From an uncultured Gammaproteobacteria bacterium (GTDB taxonomy: Bacteria; Pseudomonadota; Gammaproteobacteria; Pseudomonadales; Pseudohongiellaceae): a DNA stretch of 64,000 bases. Positions within the stretch are counted from its first letter, which is position 1. Each line of letters begins with the position of its first letter. Location of the stretch: contig CAJWVZ010000009.1 in assembly GCA_913048385.1 (NCBI GenBank), positions 37,132 through 101,131 on the forward strand, written 5' to 3'. A program made the translations under genes and the position numbers. Below, piece by piece: positions 9,075 through 17,799 of this stretch. The notes below the pieces were generated by a model. That model made no database searches and was not told the origin of the DNA. It worked only from the letters and a program-made list of their open reading frames with translations.

Positions 9075-9091
9075 TGCATAATCTGCGCCAA
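9075..9091 (-). promoter_or_regulatory. sigma-54 (-24/-12) promoter of the CrcZ-like RNA
   Basis: The minus strand reads TTGGCGCAGATTATGCA. Compared with the consensus TTGGCACRNNNNTTGCW it has two mismatches and keeps the invariant GG (9089-9088) and GC (9077-9076) at the correct 10-base interval. The predicted +1 is about 9064. RpoN is encoded at 29542 and the bEBP CbrB ends only about 145 bases upstream. Confidence 0.8.
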
Positions 9092-9163
9092 CTAAAATAT
9101 ATTCATAAATTTCAATTACTTAATCAGAAAATAAACACTTCGGTCTAATCGTACGAGAAAGAG

Positions 9164-9209
9164 TGTTACCAAACTTCGCTAAAAAATGGGTATGCTAGTA
9201 TCAGTAACA
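9164..9209 (-). promoter_or_regulatory. putative CbrB upstream activating sites
   Basis: TGTTAC (9164-9169) and GTAACA (9204-9209) form an inverted pair about 100 to 145 bases upstream of the predicted +1, the usual place for an enhancer of a sigma-54 promoter. These half-sites match the CbrB recognition sequence that I recall from Pseudomonas, TGTTAC-N14-GTAACA. Here the spacer is 34 bases instead of 14, so the centres of the half-sites are 40 bases (about four helical turns) apart. Confidence 0.55.
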
Positions 9210-9234
9210 TTTCGATTTAACAAAACGAACGTGC

Positions 9235-10599
9235 TCAAACCGTTATGTTTTTCTTTTTTGGCATACCAAGGCGTTGCCGTCGTTCCCATAGACATTTTCG
9301 ACTGATTCCTAGTTTCTTAGCGAGCTGAGTTTCGTTCATTTTTCCCTCATGCTCCTTAACGAATCGTTGAAAATAATCCGAAAGCGACATTTCTTTGAGG
9401 TTCTGTGCGACAGTCTCTTCAGCATTGTCTGATGACTGGAGAACTTCTCCGATCTTCTTATTATCAAGCGCTAAAAATTCCTCATGTATTTCTATGCTTT
9501 CGGTGAGAACAACCGCTCTTTCAATTGAGTTTTCCAGCTCACGAACATTTCCCGGCCAGCTATAATTCTGGAGCGCCTTTTTAGCCTCCTTTGTAAAAGT
9601 CATCGAGTCTTTATTTAGTCTATCACAAGCCTTCTTCAGCTTGTCGGCAGCTAGCTTCAGGATATCACTTCCGCGCTCGCGCAGGGGAGGAATATTGATG
9701 GTCATTACGTTAATACGGTAGTATAAATCCTCGCGGAATTGGCCAGCGTTGACAAGTTTCTTTAAATCTCGATGAGTTGCAACAAGAAGGCGGACGTCTA
9801 CCTGTTTTGAGTGAATCGAGCCTATCTTTCGTATTTCATTGTCTTGCAAAACGCGGAGCAGTCGAGCTTGTGCTTCAAGAGGAAGTTCACCTATTTCATC
9901 AAGAAAAAGAGTGCTGTTATCTGCTGCTTCGACCAAACCGGTGCGGCTGTTGACCGCTCCTGTGAATGCCCCTTTTTCATGGCCAAAAAGCTCTGATTCT
10001 ATTAAGTTCTCCGGAATGGCTGCGCAATTAACTGAGATCATCTTGTGCTCGTTTCGGGCACTAAGCTCATGTATCCCGCGGGCGACCAATTCTTTACCGG
10101 TGCCTGACTCACCGTTTATGAGAACAGTCGATGATGTGGAAGCGATCTTGTTGGCGCGCGCAAAAAGTTCAGTCATTCCATTGCTAGTGCCGATCATCCC
10201 CCGAATCGGCTGCATCGTAACGTTGCCCTCAGGTTTATCCGCTAAAGCATCGCTAAGGATTTTTCTCACTGTTTCAAGAAGTTCACTATGGTCAAATGGT
10301 TTGGCGATATAGTCTGTCGCCCCAAGTTTCATCACGTCAATCGCTGACCGGATGCTGGAGTAGCTTGTCATGATCAAAACGGGAGCCGGGATGGCTGTGA
10401 TTAAGTCTGTACCCGGTGCGCCAGGCAGGCGTAGATCACTGATTACCATGTCAAAATCATCGATATCGTGAGTTTCTATGGCATTTTGGACGCTGCTCGC
10501 TTCGCTAACCTTGTAATTATGACGCTCGAGCAGGCGGCACAGCGAAGTTCGTATTACAGGCTCGTCCTCAACAACTAAAATATGATTACTTGGACGCAT
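9235..10599 (-). CDS. cbrB: sigma-54-dependent response regulator CbrB
   Basis: NtrC-family activator of 454 residues. The receiver domain (about 1-120) has the acidic pair near 11-13, phospho-acceptor Asp55 in VISDLRLPG and Lys100. The AAA+ domain has Walker A GESGTGKE (163-170) and an intact GAFTGA loop (210-215) for contact with sigma-54, then the arginine-finger region and WPGNVRELEN. The C-terminus is a Fis-type helix-turn-helix (QLAKKLGISRKCLWERRQR). It follows cbrA by 34 bases and precedes the CrcZ-like RNA. Among NtrC relatives, synteny (dksA-gluQ-cbrA-cbrB-pcnB) selects CbrB, the regulator of carbon/nitrogen source use in pseudomonads. Confidence 0.88.
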   Translation of the reverse strand: MRPSNHILVVEDEPVIRTSLCRLLERHNYKVSEASSVQNAIETHDIDDFDMVISDLRLPGAPGTDLITAIPAPVLIMTSYSSIRSAIDVMKLGATDYIAKPFDHSELLETVRKILSDALADKPEGNVTMQPIRGMIGTSNGMTELFARANKIASTSSTVLINGESGTGKELVARGIHELSARNEHKMISVNCAAIPENLIESELFGHEKGAFTGAVNSRTGLVEAADNSTLFLDEIGELPLEAQARLLRVLQDNEIRKIGSIHSKQVDVRLLVATHRDLKKLVNAGQFREDLYYRINVMTINIPPLRERGSDILKLAADKLKKACDRLNKDSMTFTKEAKKALQNYSWPGNVRELENSIERAVVLTESIEIHEEFLALDNKKIGEVLQSSDNAEETVAQNLKEMSLSDYFQRFVKEHEGKMNETQLAKKLGISRKCLWERRQRLGMPKKKNITV

Positions 10600-10633
10600 T
10601 ATGCTCTAGCTCCACGGTTATACTTTAAAGGTT

Positions 10634-13558
10634 TTAGTATCTGGGGAAACTAAGTGTTACTTGTGTCCCTTTGCTACCTTTTCCGGTCGGACTCATTATA
10701 TCAATATTGCCATTTAAATCCTTTACAATACTATAAACAAGCGATAATCCCAGACCAGTGCCTTCCCCAGGTTCCTTTGTTGTGAAGAATGGGTCGAAAA
10801 CTCGGTTTTGTAAATGATCAGGAATTCCGGAGCCTTCATCCGTTATTGTGATCTTCACAGTATTTCCTTCGGCGCTTGTTCGAGTAATAACCTTATCTCC
10901 CTTCTGGCTGGCGTCTCTCGCGTTGTTAATCAAATTTACAAAAATTTGTAACAACCGCTGGGAATCACCTAAGATTTCTGCCTTAGGGTCGGTTTCGAAA
11001 ATATAGTCAATGTCTGTGCTTTTTTTATCAAGCGAAATAAGTGTTTTCGTATCCGCTATACAGTCGCTAACGGCTATCTTTTGCTTTGAATAAAGTTTTT
11101 GGTTTGTCCCTGTGTGTGCGAAGTTGACAAGTGATTGGAGTATCTTAGATGTTCGGTTTGTTTGAGCAATAATTTCGCCTGACAATTCTTGTAATTCTTC
11201 GCTTTTAAATTCATCGCGAATAGTTTGAGCAAGGCATGCGATTCCAGTTATGGGATTGCCGATCTCGTGCGCCACCCCAGCCGCAAGCCGACCAATAGAG
11301 GCGAGTCTTTGGCTGTGCGCGAGCCCGGCCTCAAGATTTTCGGTGTCTGTCAAATCTTCTACTAAAATAATTAAGCCGTCGGTGCTTGAGTTGGAATCCG
11401 GATCTATTTCTTTTTCGATCATTGCCTTGTGAAGTTTGACTGTCTTTCTGACATTTTTGAGAGCGAAGCTTCTCTTATCAGTCTGATTAATATTATTTTC
11501 AGAGAAGTCTTCCAAAATACCTTGCCATGGTTCAGGCAGATTAATTGTCTGCGAACCAATAATTTGCGCGGACTTGATTCCTGTTAAATTTTCTAGCTCT
11601 CTATTCCACATTACTATCTCGTTATTTGGTCCCAGCGAGCAAATACCAATCGGTAAGTTGAATAAGATGTGTCGGTGGTATCGCCTAAGATTGTCTAAAT
11701 CAGCAGCTACGCCAGATAGATTGCCTCGATAAGCCTCTATACCGCTTTCTATAACATTAAGATCTGTTCCAATATTTTTAGAAACTATCTCATACGGTAA
11801 AGAGGACTCAATAATACCACGGCCCACTTTAGGACCCAGTAATTCCGACAAGTTGACCTCCAGCCGACCACGAAGGAGACGCATAGCATAAGGGCGCTGG
11901 TCCCCCTCAGTAAAGTTTAGTTCCCTGAGGGCATGTTTGACTTCGCGTCTTGCGGTCTTTAAACCCAAGGGTGCCTCTAAATTTTTGATGAATTCACCTA
12001 CCGACTTTGCAACAAGCTCACCTTGGTGTGGTCTTCTTAAGTTGTCCAGAGAGCAAATATTAGCGGTGTTGAACTCTTCTTCATCCGAGGGGAAAAGAAG
12101 CGAAACTATCGCAAATACTGCGACATTTACCGCAAGAGATAATGCCGTCGCCAATCTCCAGTTGATGATAGACTGCTCTGTTATTAACCTCCAATTGATG
12201 AGGGATTCTTGAGCGAAGTCGGTATAAAACAGGTAGAGGATCAAAAGAATTGAGCTCGCAATAATCCCTGCTATGTAGCCTCTTTTATTCCCTGGTGGCC
12301 AATACAATATCGCGAGCACACCGGGAAGAAATTGCAGGCAGGTAATAAAAGCCATCGCGCCAATTGAGCCTATGGCAACAAGGTCAGAAGGAAGGTAATG
12401 TAGCGCAAAACCGGCCCAGATCAGCGCGGATATTAAAATACGACGACGCCACATTAACCATTTGTAGATATTTTGCTTCGGAGACGGTTGGCGCAGGGGC
12501 AGAATTATATGATTTAGACACATGTTGGAGAGGGCGAGTGTTATAACAATAATCAGACCGCTCGCTGCAGAGAGACCACCCATGTAACCTAAAAGGCTCA
12601 GTAAGGGCCTCCCGAAGGAATCACCAATAATTACAGGGTAATATTCAACCGGAACTGTTGAGCCACTTTTAAGGCCCGCCCAAAGTATTGGCAAGACCGG
12701 CAAACTTATTAAGAAAAAATATAAGGGCAGGCCCCAGCTTGCGAACGACAAGGCGCGACGGCCATTGTTTTCGGTGAAAGTGGTATAGAACATATGGGGC
12801 ATGGTTATTGAGGCGGCAAAGAAGACTACTATAAATATTTGGGACTGGCTAAAATTGGTCGAATTCTTCTGCGTGAGTGTTGACATTGGTTGCAACTCAA
12901 CCCACGCGCCCATGGACTCGAAACCACCAAAACCACCATAAATGGCGAAACCGCCGACGATTAAAAACGCAATAAGCTTACTTAAGGATTCGAATGCGAT
13001 CGCCATAACTAAGCCGTCATGTTGTTCGCGATTTTTTTCTCTCGAGGTTCCAAATAAGACAGCGAACAAGGTTATCAAAGCACAAAAACCAATTGCGATG
13101 CTATCGTGAGACGAAGCAGTTGTTAGGACGTCAGCTGTGTCGGCGACCACGCGAATCTGCAGTGCGATGAGAGCTATCGATCCTACAAGGATAACCGAAG
13201 TTGTTAATGTTCCGGCGAACGGTGACCGGTATCGAAAAGCAATAAGATCTGCGAGTGAGCTCAACTGATAGGTTCGAGTTAAATCAAGAATTGGTTGTAA
13301 GAGGAGTGGAGAAAGCAAAAACGCCAGAGAAATTCCAATTGCGCTGGAAACGAAGCCATACCCAGATCGTAGGGCTAGTCCGATCGAGTTAAAGTAAAAC
13401 CAGCCACTAGCGAAAACACCCATTGAAAGAACATAAACCAAAGGATGTCGGACAATTTTTTGGGGAATCCACCCACGATCGGTGATGAATGCAATTCCGA
13501 AAAGAATCGCTAAGTAGGCACTCCCAAAGACAAAAAGAGTGGTGAGGTCAAAATCCAT
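10634..13558 (-). CDS. cbrA: transporter-linked sensor histidine kinase CbrA
   Basis: A 974-residue inner-membrane kinase. The first 490 or so residues are a 12-13 helix SLC5/SSS (PutP-like) transporter module. It is followed by a linker with a STAC-like segment, a PAS domain (about 635-720), a dimerisation/phospho-acceptor domain with His764 in GVAHEIGNPITG, and an ATPase domain with the N box NLINNARDAS, DEGSGIPD and GTGLGLSLV. In Pseudomonas CbrA phosphorylates CbrB and some CbrA proteins transport histidine; transport is not predictable here. A small in-frame duplication (INWRL twice, 11 residues apart, near 12150-12210) lies at the end of the transporter part. Confidence 0.88.
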   Translation of the reverse strand: MDFDLTTLFVFGSAYLAILFGIAFITDRGWIPQKIVRHPLVYVLSMGVFASGWFYFNSIGLALRSGYGFVSSAIGISLAFLLSPLLLQPILDLTRTYQLSSLADLIAFRYRSPFAGTLTTSVILVGSIALIALQIRVVADTADVLTTASSHDSIAIGFCALITLFAVLFGTSREKNREQHDGLVMAIAFESLSKLIAFLIVGGFAIYGGFGGFESMGAWVELQPMSTLTQKNSTNFSQSQIFIVVFFAASITMPHMFYTTFTENNGRRALSFASWGLPLYFFLISLPVLPILWAGLKSGSTVPVEYYPVIIGDSFGRPLLSLLGYMGGLSAASGLIIVITLALSNMCLNHIILPLRQPSPKQNIYKWLMWRRRILISALIWAGFALHYLPSDLVAIGSIGAMAFITCLQFLPGVLAILYWPPGNKRGYIAGIIASSILLILYLFYTDFAQESLINWRLITEQSIINWRLATALSLAVNVAVFAIVSLLFPSDEEEFNTANICSLDNLRRPHQGELVAKSVGEFIKNLEAPLGLKTARREVKHALRELNFTEGDQRPYAMRLLRGRLEVNLSELLGPKVGRGIIESSLPYEIVSKNIGTDLNVIESGIEAYRGNLSGVAADLDNLRRYHRHILFNLPIGICSLGPNNEIVMWNRELENLTGIKSAQIIGSQTINLPEPWQGILEDFSENNINQTDKRSFALKNVRKTVKLHKAMIEKEIDPDSNSSTDGLIILVEDLTDTENLEAGLAHSQRLASIGRLAAGVAHEIGNPITGIACLAQTIRDEFKSEELQELSGEIIAQTNRTSKILQSLVNFAHTGTNQKLYSKQKIAVSDCIADTKTLISLDKKSTDIDYIFETDPKAEILGDSQRLLQIFVNLINNARDASQKGDKVITRTSAEGNTVKITITDEGSGIPDHLQNRVFDPFFTTKEPGEGTGLGLSLVYSIVKDLNGNIDIMSPTGKGSKGTQVTLSFPRY

Positions 13559-13578
13559 TGATATTCACCCTTGGCTCG

Positions 13579-13752
13579 TTAATCGTCATTATCTTGATTG
13601 TGGTGGATCCATCTAGCGCAGACTATTATAAGAAGCCCTATAAAAACTGGGCTGTACCAGATTCTTGGTATCTCGACGTCTATACTTGTGACGATTAGAA
13701 ACCCAAGGTATAGAGTCAGTAAGAAAACAAGAATGGGCCGCGGGATGTACAC
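13579..13752 (-). CDS. 57-residue two-helix membrane protein (CbrX-like), upstream of cbrA
   Basis: This frame is too short for ordinary ORF listings but is convincing. It begins with GTG at 13752, eight bases after an AGGGG ribosome site, and ends with TAA 20 bases before cbrA. It encodes two hydrophobic segments (PILVFLLTLYLGFLIVTSI and YSPVFIGLLIIVCARWI) joined by a short loop, and a charged tail HHNQDNDD. In Pseudomonas a small membrane-protein ORF, which I recall being called cbrX, also precedes cbrA. The same position and architecture support homology. Function is unknown; a partner or translational coupler of CbrA is an inference. Confidence 0.75.
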   Translation of the reverse strand: MYIPRPILVFLLTLYLGFLIVTSIDVEIPRIWYSPVFIGLLIIVCARWIHHNQDNDD

Positions 13753-13797
13753 TGGACATTCCCCTAAAAATGAGAATAACTAAGCACGTTCAGTTAT

Positions 13798-14745
13798 TCA
13801 GTAAAGAACGGAGTCGAACACTATACTAGCTAACTTTGGCACTGACTGTAACTCCCAATGTTCGATCGCCCAATTCAGAAGGCTATTTGGCGATCGTGAA
13901 AATTGCCGTTCAGGAGGCCTTTGACCGAGCAGCAGCAGTGCACGAAATAATAAGGGAAAAGCGTCTTCGGTATCAATAGCGCGAGCAAAAGCTTGTTTAC
14001 TCAATTTCGTTCCATTTGTGTCTGTCACGATGGGGATATGCGCATATGTGGGTTGGGCTAATCCTAGCACTGTTTGTAAGTATCGTTGTTTAGGCGTCGA
14101 GCTGAGCAGGTCGGTTCCACGAACAATGTTAGTAACGCCTTGCCATGCATCGTCAATGACAACAGCAAGCTGATAGGCGATCATTCCGTCTTTGCGGCGA
14201 ATGATAAAATCTCCTCCACTTTCACTTAGCTGAGAACTAAAAGGGCCAAGGATAGCGTCTTCAAACCCAACCTTTTTTAAGTCGGTTCGAATTCGGATTG
14301 AGGTGCTGTGTTGTTTCTTGATTGGGTATTGTAACTCGCGCGCGCTTAACCCATTTGACCGGCACTTTCCGCTGTATCCGCCTTTCATGGTTTTGACATC
14401 CCGTCGAGAACAGGAGCAATGAAAGCATAATCCCTCACTTGCTAATGTCATAAGGGCCGTGTCATATGCGTCGATTCTTTTACTCTGAAAAAGCACCTCG
14501 TCGTCCCATGTAAGGCCCAAGCTCTCAAGTTGTTGAATAATTTTTTTGGCAGCGCCTGCTGGCTCTCTGGGAGGATCTAAATCTTCAATGCGAAGGAGCC
14601 ACAAGCCATTGTTCGCTTTCGCGTCTAAGTAACTGGCCAATGCGGATACCAGTGATCCAAAGTGAAGAGGCCCGCTGGGCGATGGGGCAAAGCGGCCTAC
14701 GTATTTTGGGGTCCTTTGGGCTGTGAACGGTTGGTCGTTGGACAT
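13798..14745 (-). CDS. gluQ: glutamyl-Q tRNA(Asp) synthetase
   Basis: A truncated GluRS-like enzyme that attaches glutamate to queuosine in tRNA(Asp). The catalytic core shows GRFAPSPSGPLHFGS with the HIGH-type motif. The zinc-binding insertion is CFHCSCSRRD with a later YSGKC, and KLSKQAF is the KMSKS counterpart. The anticodon-binding domain of true GluRS is absent, which fixes the call; the length is about 315 residues. I use the ATG at 14745 with AGGT upstream rather than the TTG one codon earlier. It follows dksA by a few bases, the standard gammaproteobacterial arrangement. Confidence 0.95.
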   Translation of the reverse strand: MSNDQPFTAQRTPKYVGRFAPSPSGPLHFGSLVSALASYLDAKANNGLWLLRIEDLDPPREPAGAAKKIIQQLESLGLTWDDEVLFQSKRIDAYDTALMTLASEGLCFHCSCSRRDVKTMKGGYSGKCRSNGLSARELQYPIKKQHSTSIRIRTDLKKVGFEDAILGPFSSQLSESGGDFIIRRKDGMIAYQLAVVIDDAWQGVTNIVRGTDLLSSTPKQRYLQTVLGLAQPTYAHIPIVTDTNGTKLSKQAFARAIDTEDAFPLLFRALLLLGQRPPERQFSRSPNSLLNWAIEHWELQSVPKLASIVFDSVLY

Positions 14746-14751
14746 CAATAC

Positions 14752-15192
14752 CTATGCGCTACCCAATTGTTTTTCCTTTATCTCATCAAGGGTTTTGCAA
14801 TCAATGCATTTGTTTGCGGTGGGTCTTGCTTCGAGTCTTCGGATACCAATTTCGATGCCGCATGACTCACAAAAACCATAATCGTCTTGAGCAATCAGCT
14901 CAATTGTTGAGTCAATTTTCTTGATTAATTTACGCTCACGATCTCGCGTGCGCAACTCCAAGCTAAACTCTTCCTCTTGTGTTGCCCTGTCCGCTGGATC
15001 TGGAAAATTAGCAGCCTCGTCTTGCATATGGTTAACCGTACGATCAACTTCCTGCATTAATTGACTACGCCAGTCTAACAAAATTGCCTTAAAATGGCCT
15101 TGTTGCTTTTCGTTCATATAGACTTCGCCGCGTTTTGGTTTGTAAGGAACGAAGTTTTTCAAAACTGGTTGTGCGGAATCTACGGTGGACAT
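14752..15192 (-). CDS. dksA: RNA polymerase-binding transcription factor DksA
   Basis: Works with ppGpp in the secondary channel of RNA polymerase to control stable-RNA and biosynthetic promoters. The coiled-coil tip has Asp65 and Asp68 in DPADRA, and the zinc finger has CESC and CIDC (Cys108, 111, 129, 132), so it is the four-cysteine form. I start it at ATG 15192 (146 residues). A longer frame from a TTG at 15279 adds 29 residues without counterpart in known DksA proteins. The ORF is tightly followed by gluQ. Confidence 0.96.
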   Translation of the reverse strand: MSTVDSAQPVLKNFVPYKPKRGEVYMNEKQQGHFKAILLDWRSQLMQEVDRTVNHMQDEAANFPDPADRATQEEEFSLELRTRDRERKLIKKIDSTIELIAQDDYGFCESCGIEIGIRRLEARPTANKCIDCKTLDEIKEKQLGSA

Positions 15193-15517
15193 GCGATGTT
15201 TTGGCCTCTGCTCGTCGGAGAAATATACTTTTCGATTGTAGTTCTTTATTTTGGTCAAAAAAACTAAGTTGAATCCCAATGCTTAGCTTTAAAACACATA
15301 GAAAAGGTCTTCCGTTTTTTCGAACGGTCGGTAAGCTAGCAGATTATTAACGTGGAAGCTATAAGAAATCGCTTAAAATTGTGACGTAACAATTGTGCTG
15401 GCGCTGGGAACTAAATTATAGTCCCCTGGGGGAGACAGAAGCTTTCTTATGTTTTCAATTCAAAAATGTTCAATTTTTTGACAAATTATGACGAATTAAA
15501 AGTAAAGGACTATAGCT
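15193..15517. other. divergent intergenic region between dksA and the aminotransferase
   Basis: No gene is seen. It must hold the dksA promoter (minus) and one for the aminotransferase (plus). A perfect TTGACA occurs at 15479-15484 but lacks a good -10 partner. Two small inverted repeats are visible: CCGTT/AACGG at 15312-15327 and an imperfect GGGAACTA/TAGTCCC around 15407-15425. Their role is unclear. Confidence 0.4.
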
Positions 15518-16720
15518 TTGGATTATGTTGATAAAATGAGAGGCTCAATAAAAACACCTTTTGCGCGAAAATCTTTGAAACATGTCAATTCCTTTAAAGC
15601 GATGGATGTGATGCGGAGGGCGTCGGAGCTCGAGAGCTCAGGGCGGAAAATAATCCATCTCGAGGTCGGGGAGCCAGATTTCCCAACAGTCGCGCCAATA
15701 GTCGATGCTGCCAAAAAGGCGCTCGATGAAGGCTTAACCCAATATACGTCGCCGACAGGAATCGTTGATTTGAAGTATCGGCTTAGTGAGTTGTATTCTC
15801 GTCGCCACGGTTTGTCGGTTAGTCCCGAAAGAATTCTGATTACCCCTGGTGCGAGCGGAGGGCTTGTGTTACTGGCTAACCTTTTGGTTGAGGCGGGTGA
15901 TGAAATTCTAATAACAGATCCAGCTTATCCCTGCGTTCGAAACTTTATAAGATTGATGTCGGCGACGCCGAGGCTGATTCCTATAGATGCTTATCGAAAT
16001 TTTCGTCCAATGGTTTCTCAATTAGAGAAAGCTAACAATTCATCAACGAAAGGAATATGGCTCGCTTCGCCGAACAACCCTACAGGGACAGTTCTTGATC
16101 GCGAAACGCTTACTAAATTGGCAGTTTGGGCTCGGGCGACAAATAATCATTTCTTAGTCGACGAAATCTATCACGGATTACATTATGTGAGTGATCTTCC
16201 CAGCGCGTTAGAGGTCGAGTCGAAGTCATTTGTTATTAATAGCTTTTCAAAATATTTCGGTATGACTGGCTGGCGTCTTGGTTGGATTGTTGTCCCAGAT
16301 GAGTATGTTCAGCAAGCGACGCGACTGGCCCAGAATCTTTATATTTGTGCGTCCTCTATATCTCAGTACGGTGCTCTTGGCGCATTTACACCGGATGCAG
16401 AAATTTTACTTGAGCATCGCCGAAACGAATTCAATCAGCGTCGAGTTTATTTTTGTAATGCACTTTCAGAAATTGGACTTCCGCCAGCGGCAAGTGTTGA
16501 TGGCGCTTTTTATGTTTACGCTGATATTTCCCACTTCAGTGATAATAGTCAAAAATTTTGTCAATTGATGCTCGAGAAGTATGGTGTTGCGATGACCCCT
16601 GGTGCTGATTTTGGGGAGTATAAGAGTGACCAATACGTTCGCATGTCGTTCACAACCAGCAGAGACAATCTTGAACTTGGAATAGAGCGTTTGCAACTGG
16701 CTTTAGAGTCACTTGGATGA
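15518..16720 (+). CDS. class I/II PLP-dependent aminotransferase
   Basis: A 400-residue fold-type I aminotransferase. VGEPDFPT near the N-terminus, TPGASGGL for phosphate binding, SPNNPTGTV with the cofactor-contacting Asn, DEIYHGL with the Asp/Tyr pair and SFSKYFGMTGWRLGW with the PLP lysine are all intact, as is the C-terminal Arg in YVRMSF. The group includes aspartate, alanine and aromatic transaminases and the substrate cannot be fixed here. The start is TTG at 15518 behind AAAGGA; the first ATG (15536) has no ribosome site. It overlaps sfsA by the ATGA arrangement. Confidence 0.85.
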   Translation: MDYVDKMRGSIKTPFARKSLKHVNSFKAMDVMRRASELESSGRKIIHLEVGEPDFPTVAPIVDAAKKALDEGLTQYTSPTGIVDLKYRLSELYSRRHGLSVSPERILITPGASGGLVLLANLLVEAGDEILITDPAYPCVRNFIRLMSATPRLIPIDAYRNFRPMVSQLEKANNSSTKGIWLASPNNPTGTVLDRETLTKLAVWARATNNHFLVDEIYHGLHYVSDLPSALEVESKSFVINSFSKYFGMTGWRLGWIVVPDEYVQQATRLAQNLYICASSISQYGALGAFTPDAEILLEHRRNEFNQRRVYFCNALSEIGLPPAASVDGAFYVYADISHFSDNSQKFCQLMLEKYGVAMTPGADFGEYKSDQYVRMSFTTSRDNLELGIERLQLALESLG

Positions 16721-17439
16721 CTTTTGAGAATCCCTTAAGAGAGGGTGTTCTTGTAAGGCGGTATAAGAGATTTCTTGCGGATGTGAAACTTAAAGATGGT
16801 AGTGTAGTGACTGTTCATTGTCCGAACACCGGTTCAATGACTAATTGCAGTGACCCAGGTAGTCGAGTTTGGTTTAGCAGATCAAATAATGAAAAAAGAA
16901 AATATCGTTATACTTTGCAAATTATCCAGACCGCAATGAATGATCTCGTAGGTATAAACACGAGTTTAGCTAATGATCTTGTGGTCGAGGCGATAAGAAA
17001 CAATATAGTCAAATCTTTAGGTTTCTATTTGAGACTGCGGCGCGAGGTCGTATTTGGTGGGCAACGCAGCCGGATCGATTTAAAGTTAGAGGATTCATCT
17101 GTGGGAAGAAATAATTGTTACCTAGAAGTAAAAAACGTAAGCTACGGAATTTCAAATGGTATTGGGTTATTTCCAGACGCTATTACACTGCGGGGTCAAA
17201 AACATTTAAGGGATTTGACCATGATCCGAAAATCCGGGGAACGTGCTGCCTTGCTTTTTTGTGTACAGCACAGTGGTGTTGATTTTATTCGGCCTGCAGA
17301 TAACATAGATCCAAGTTATGGGTCTTTATTGAGAGAAGCATTTAATTCTGGAGTTGAGGTTTTAGCGGTAAAGGCCAAGTTTGATATTCAGAGTTCACAA
17401 ATATGTCTAAGTCATGAGGTTCCGGTAGTTCTATCTTAA
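16717..17439 (+). CDS. sfsA: SfsA family nuclease-fold protein (sugar fermentation stimulation protein)
   Basis: A 240-residue protein with the SfsA hallmarks: RYKRFLADV near the N-terminus, VHCPNTGSM, a KSLGFYLRLRREVVFG stretch and LEVKNVSY, which resembles a PD-(D/E)XK-type D-x-K core, followed by FPDAITLRGQKHLRDL. In E. coli the gene was linked to maltose metabolism and nucleic-acid binding, but the exact role is unsettled. Its ATG overlaps the aminotransferase stop, so the two are co-transcribed. Confidence 0.92.
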   Translation: MTFENPLREGVLVRRYKRFLADVKLKDGSVVTVHCPNTGSMTNCSDPGSRVWFSRSNNEKRKYRYTLQIIQTAMNDLVGINTSLANDLVVEAIRNNIVKSLGFYLRLRREVVFGGQRSRIDLKLEDSSVGRNNCYLEVKNVSYGISNGIGLFPDAITLRGQKHLRDLTMIRKSGERAALLFCVQHSGVDFIRPADNIDPSYGSLLREAFNSGVEVLAVKAKFDIQSSQICLSHEVPVVLS

Positions 17440-17457
17440 AATTTAAATTTTATAAAT

Positions 17458-17799
17458 CTAAAAACCGAGAGAAATTAATGCTCGCTCTTGAACCTTTATC
17501 TCGCCGTTTTCTAATTCAAAAGGTATGGGTTGAAGATTTTTTCCTTGACATGGCCCAACAAGGCATTTGCCATTATTAATTTGAAAGAGAGCCCCATGCG
17601 TTGCACATCGGATTAAAGCTTTTTCTGAATCTAAAAAGTCGTCTTCACTCCACTCTAGCGGAGTACCGAGGTGAGGACAGCGATTTAAATATAAAAAAAT
17701 CTCTTCGTCTTTTTTTACGGCAAAAAGGGATATATTTTTGTACTTAAGTCCCGTTGCTGAATCGTTTTTAATTTCGCTGCTGTGTATTAAGTTAATCAT
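17458..17799 (-). CDS. Rieske-type [2Fe-2S] ferredoxin
   Basis: A soluble protein of about 113 residues with the Rieske motifs CPHLG and CATHG separated by about 16 residues, providing two Cys and two His ligands. It lacks a membrane anchor or signal, so it resembles NirD or dioxygenase-type ferredoxins rather than the bc1 Rieske subunit. I choose the ATG at 17799, eight bases after AGGTGG, over a GTG four codons upstream. The start overlaps the end of the PLP-enzyme gene, implying a two-gene operon. The electron-transfer partner is not known. Confidence 0.85.
   Translation of the reverse strand: MINLIHSSEIKNDSATGLKYKNISLFAVKKDEEIFLYLNRCPHLGTPLEWSEDDFLDSEKALIRCATHGALFQINNGKCLVGPCQGKNLQPIPFELENGEIKVQERALISLGF

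Noticed and set aside
13598..13783. Plus-strand frame of 61 codons between cbrA and gluQ
   Set aside because: It is antisense to the well-supported small membrane-protein gene and has a basic, low-complexity product without features.
15405..15436. GGGA...TCCC structures before the aminotransferase as a terminator or riboswitch
   Set aside because: The stems are short and imperfect and no T-run or conserved aptamer core follows.
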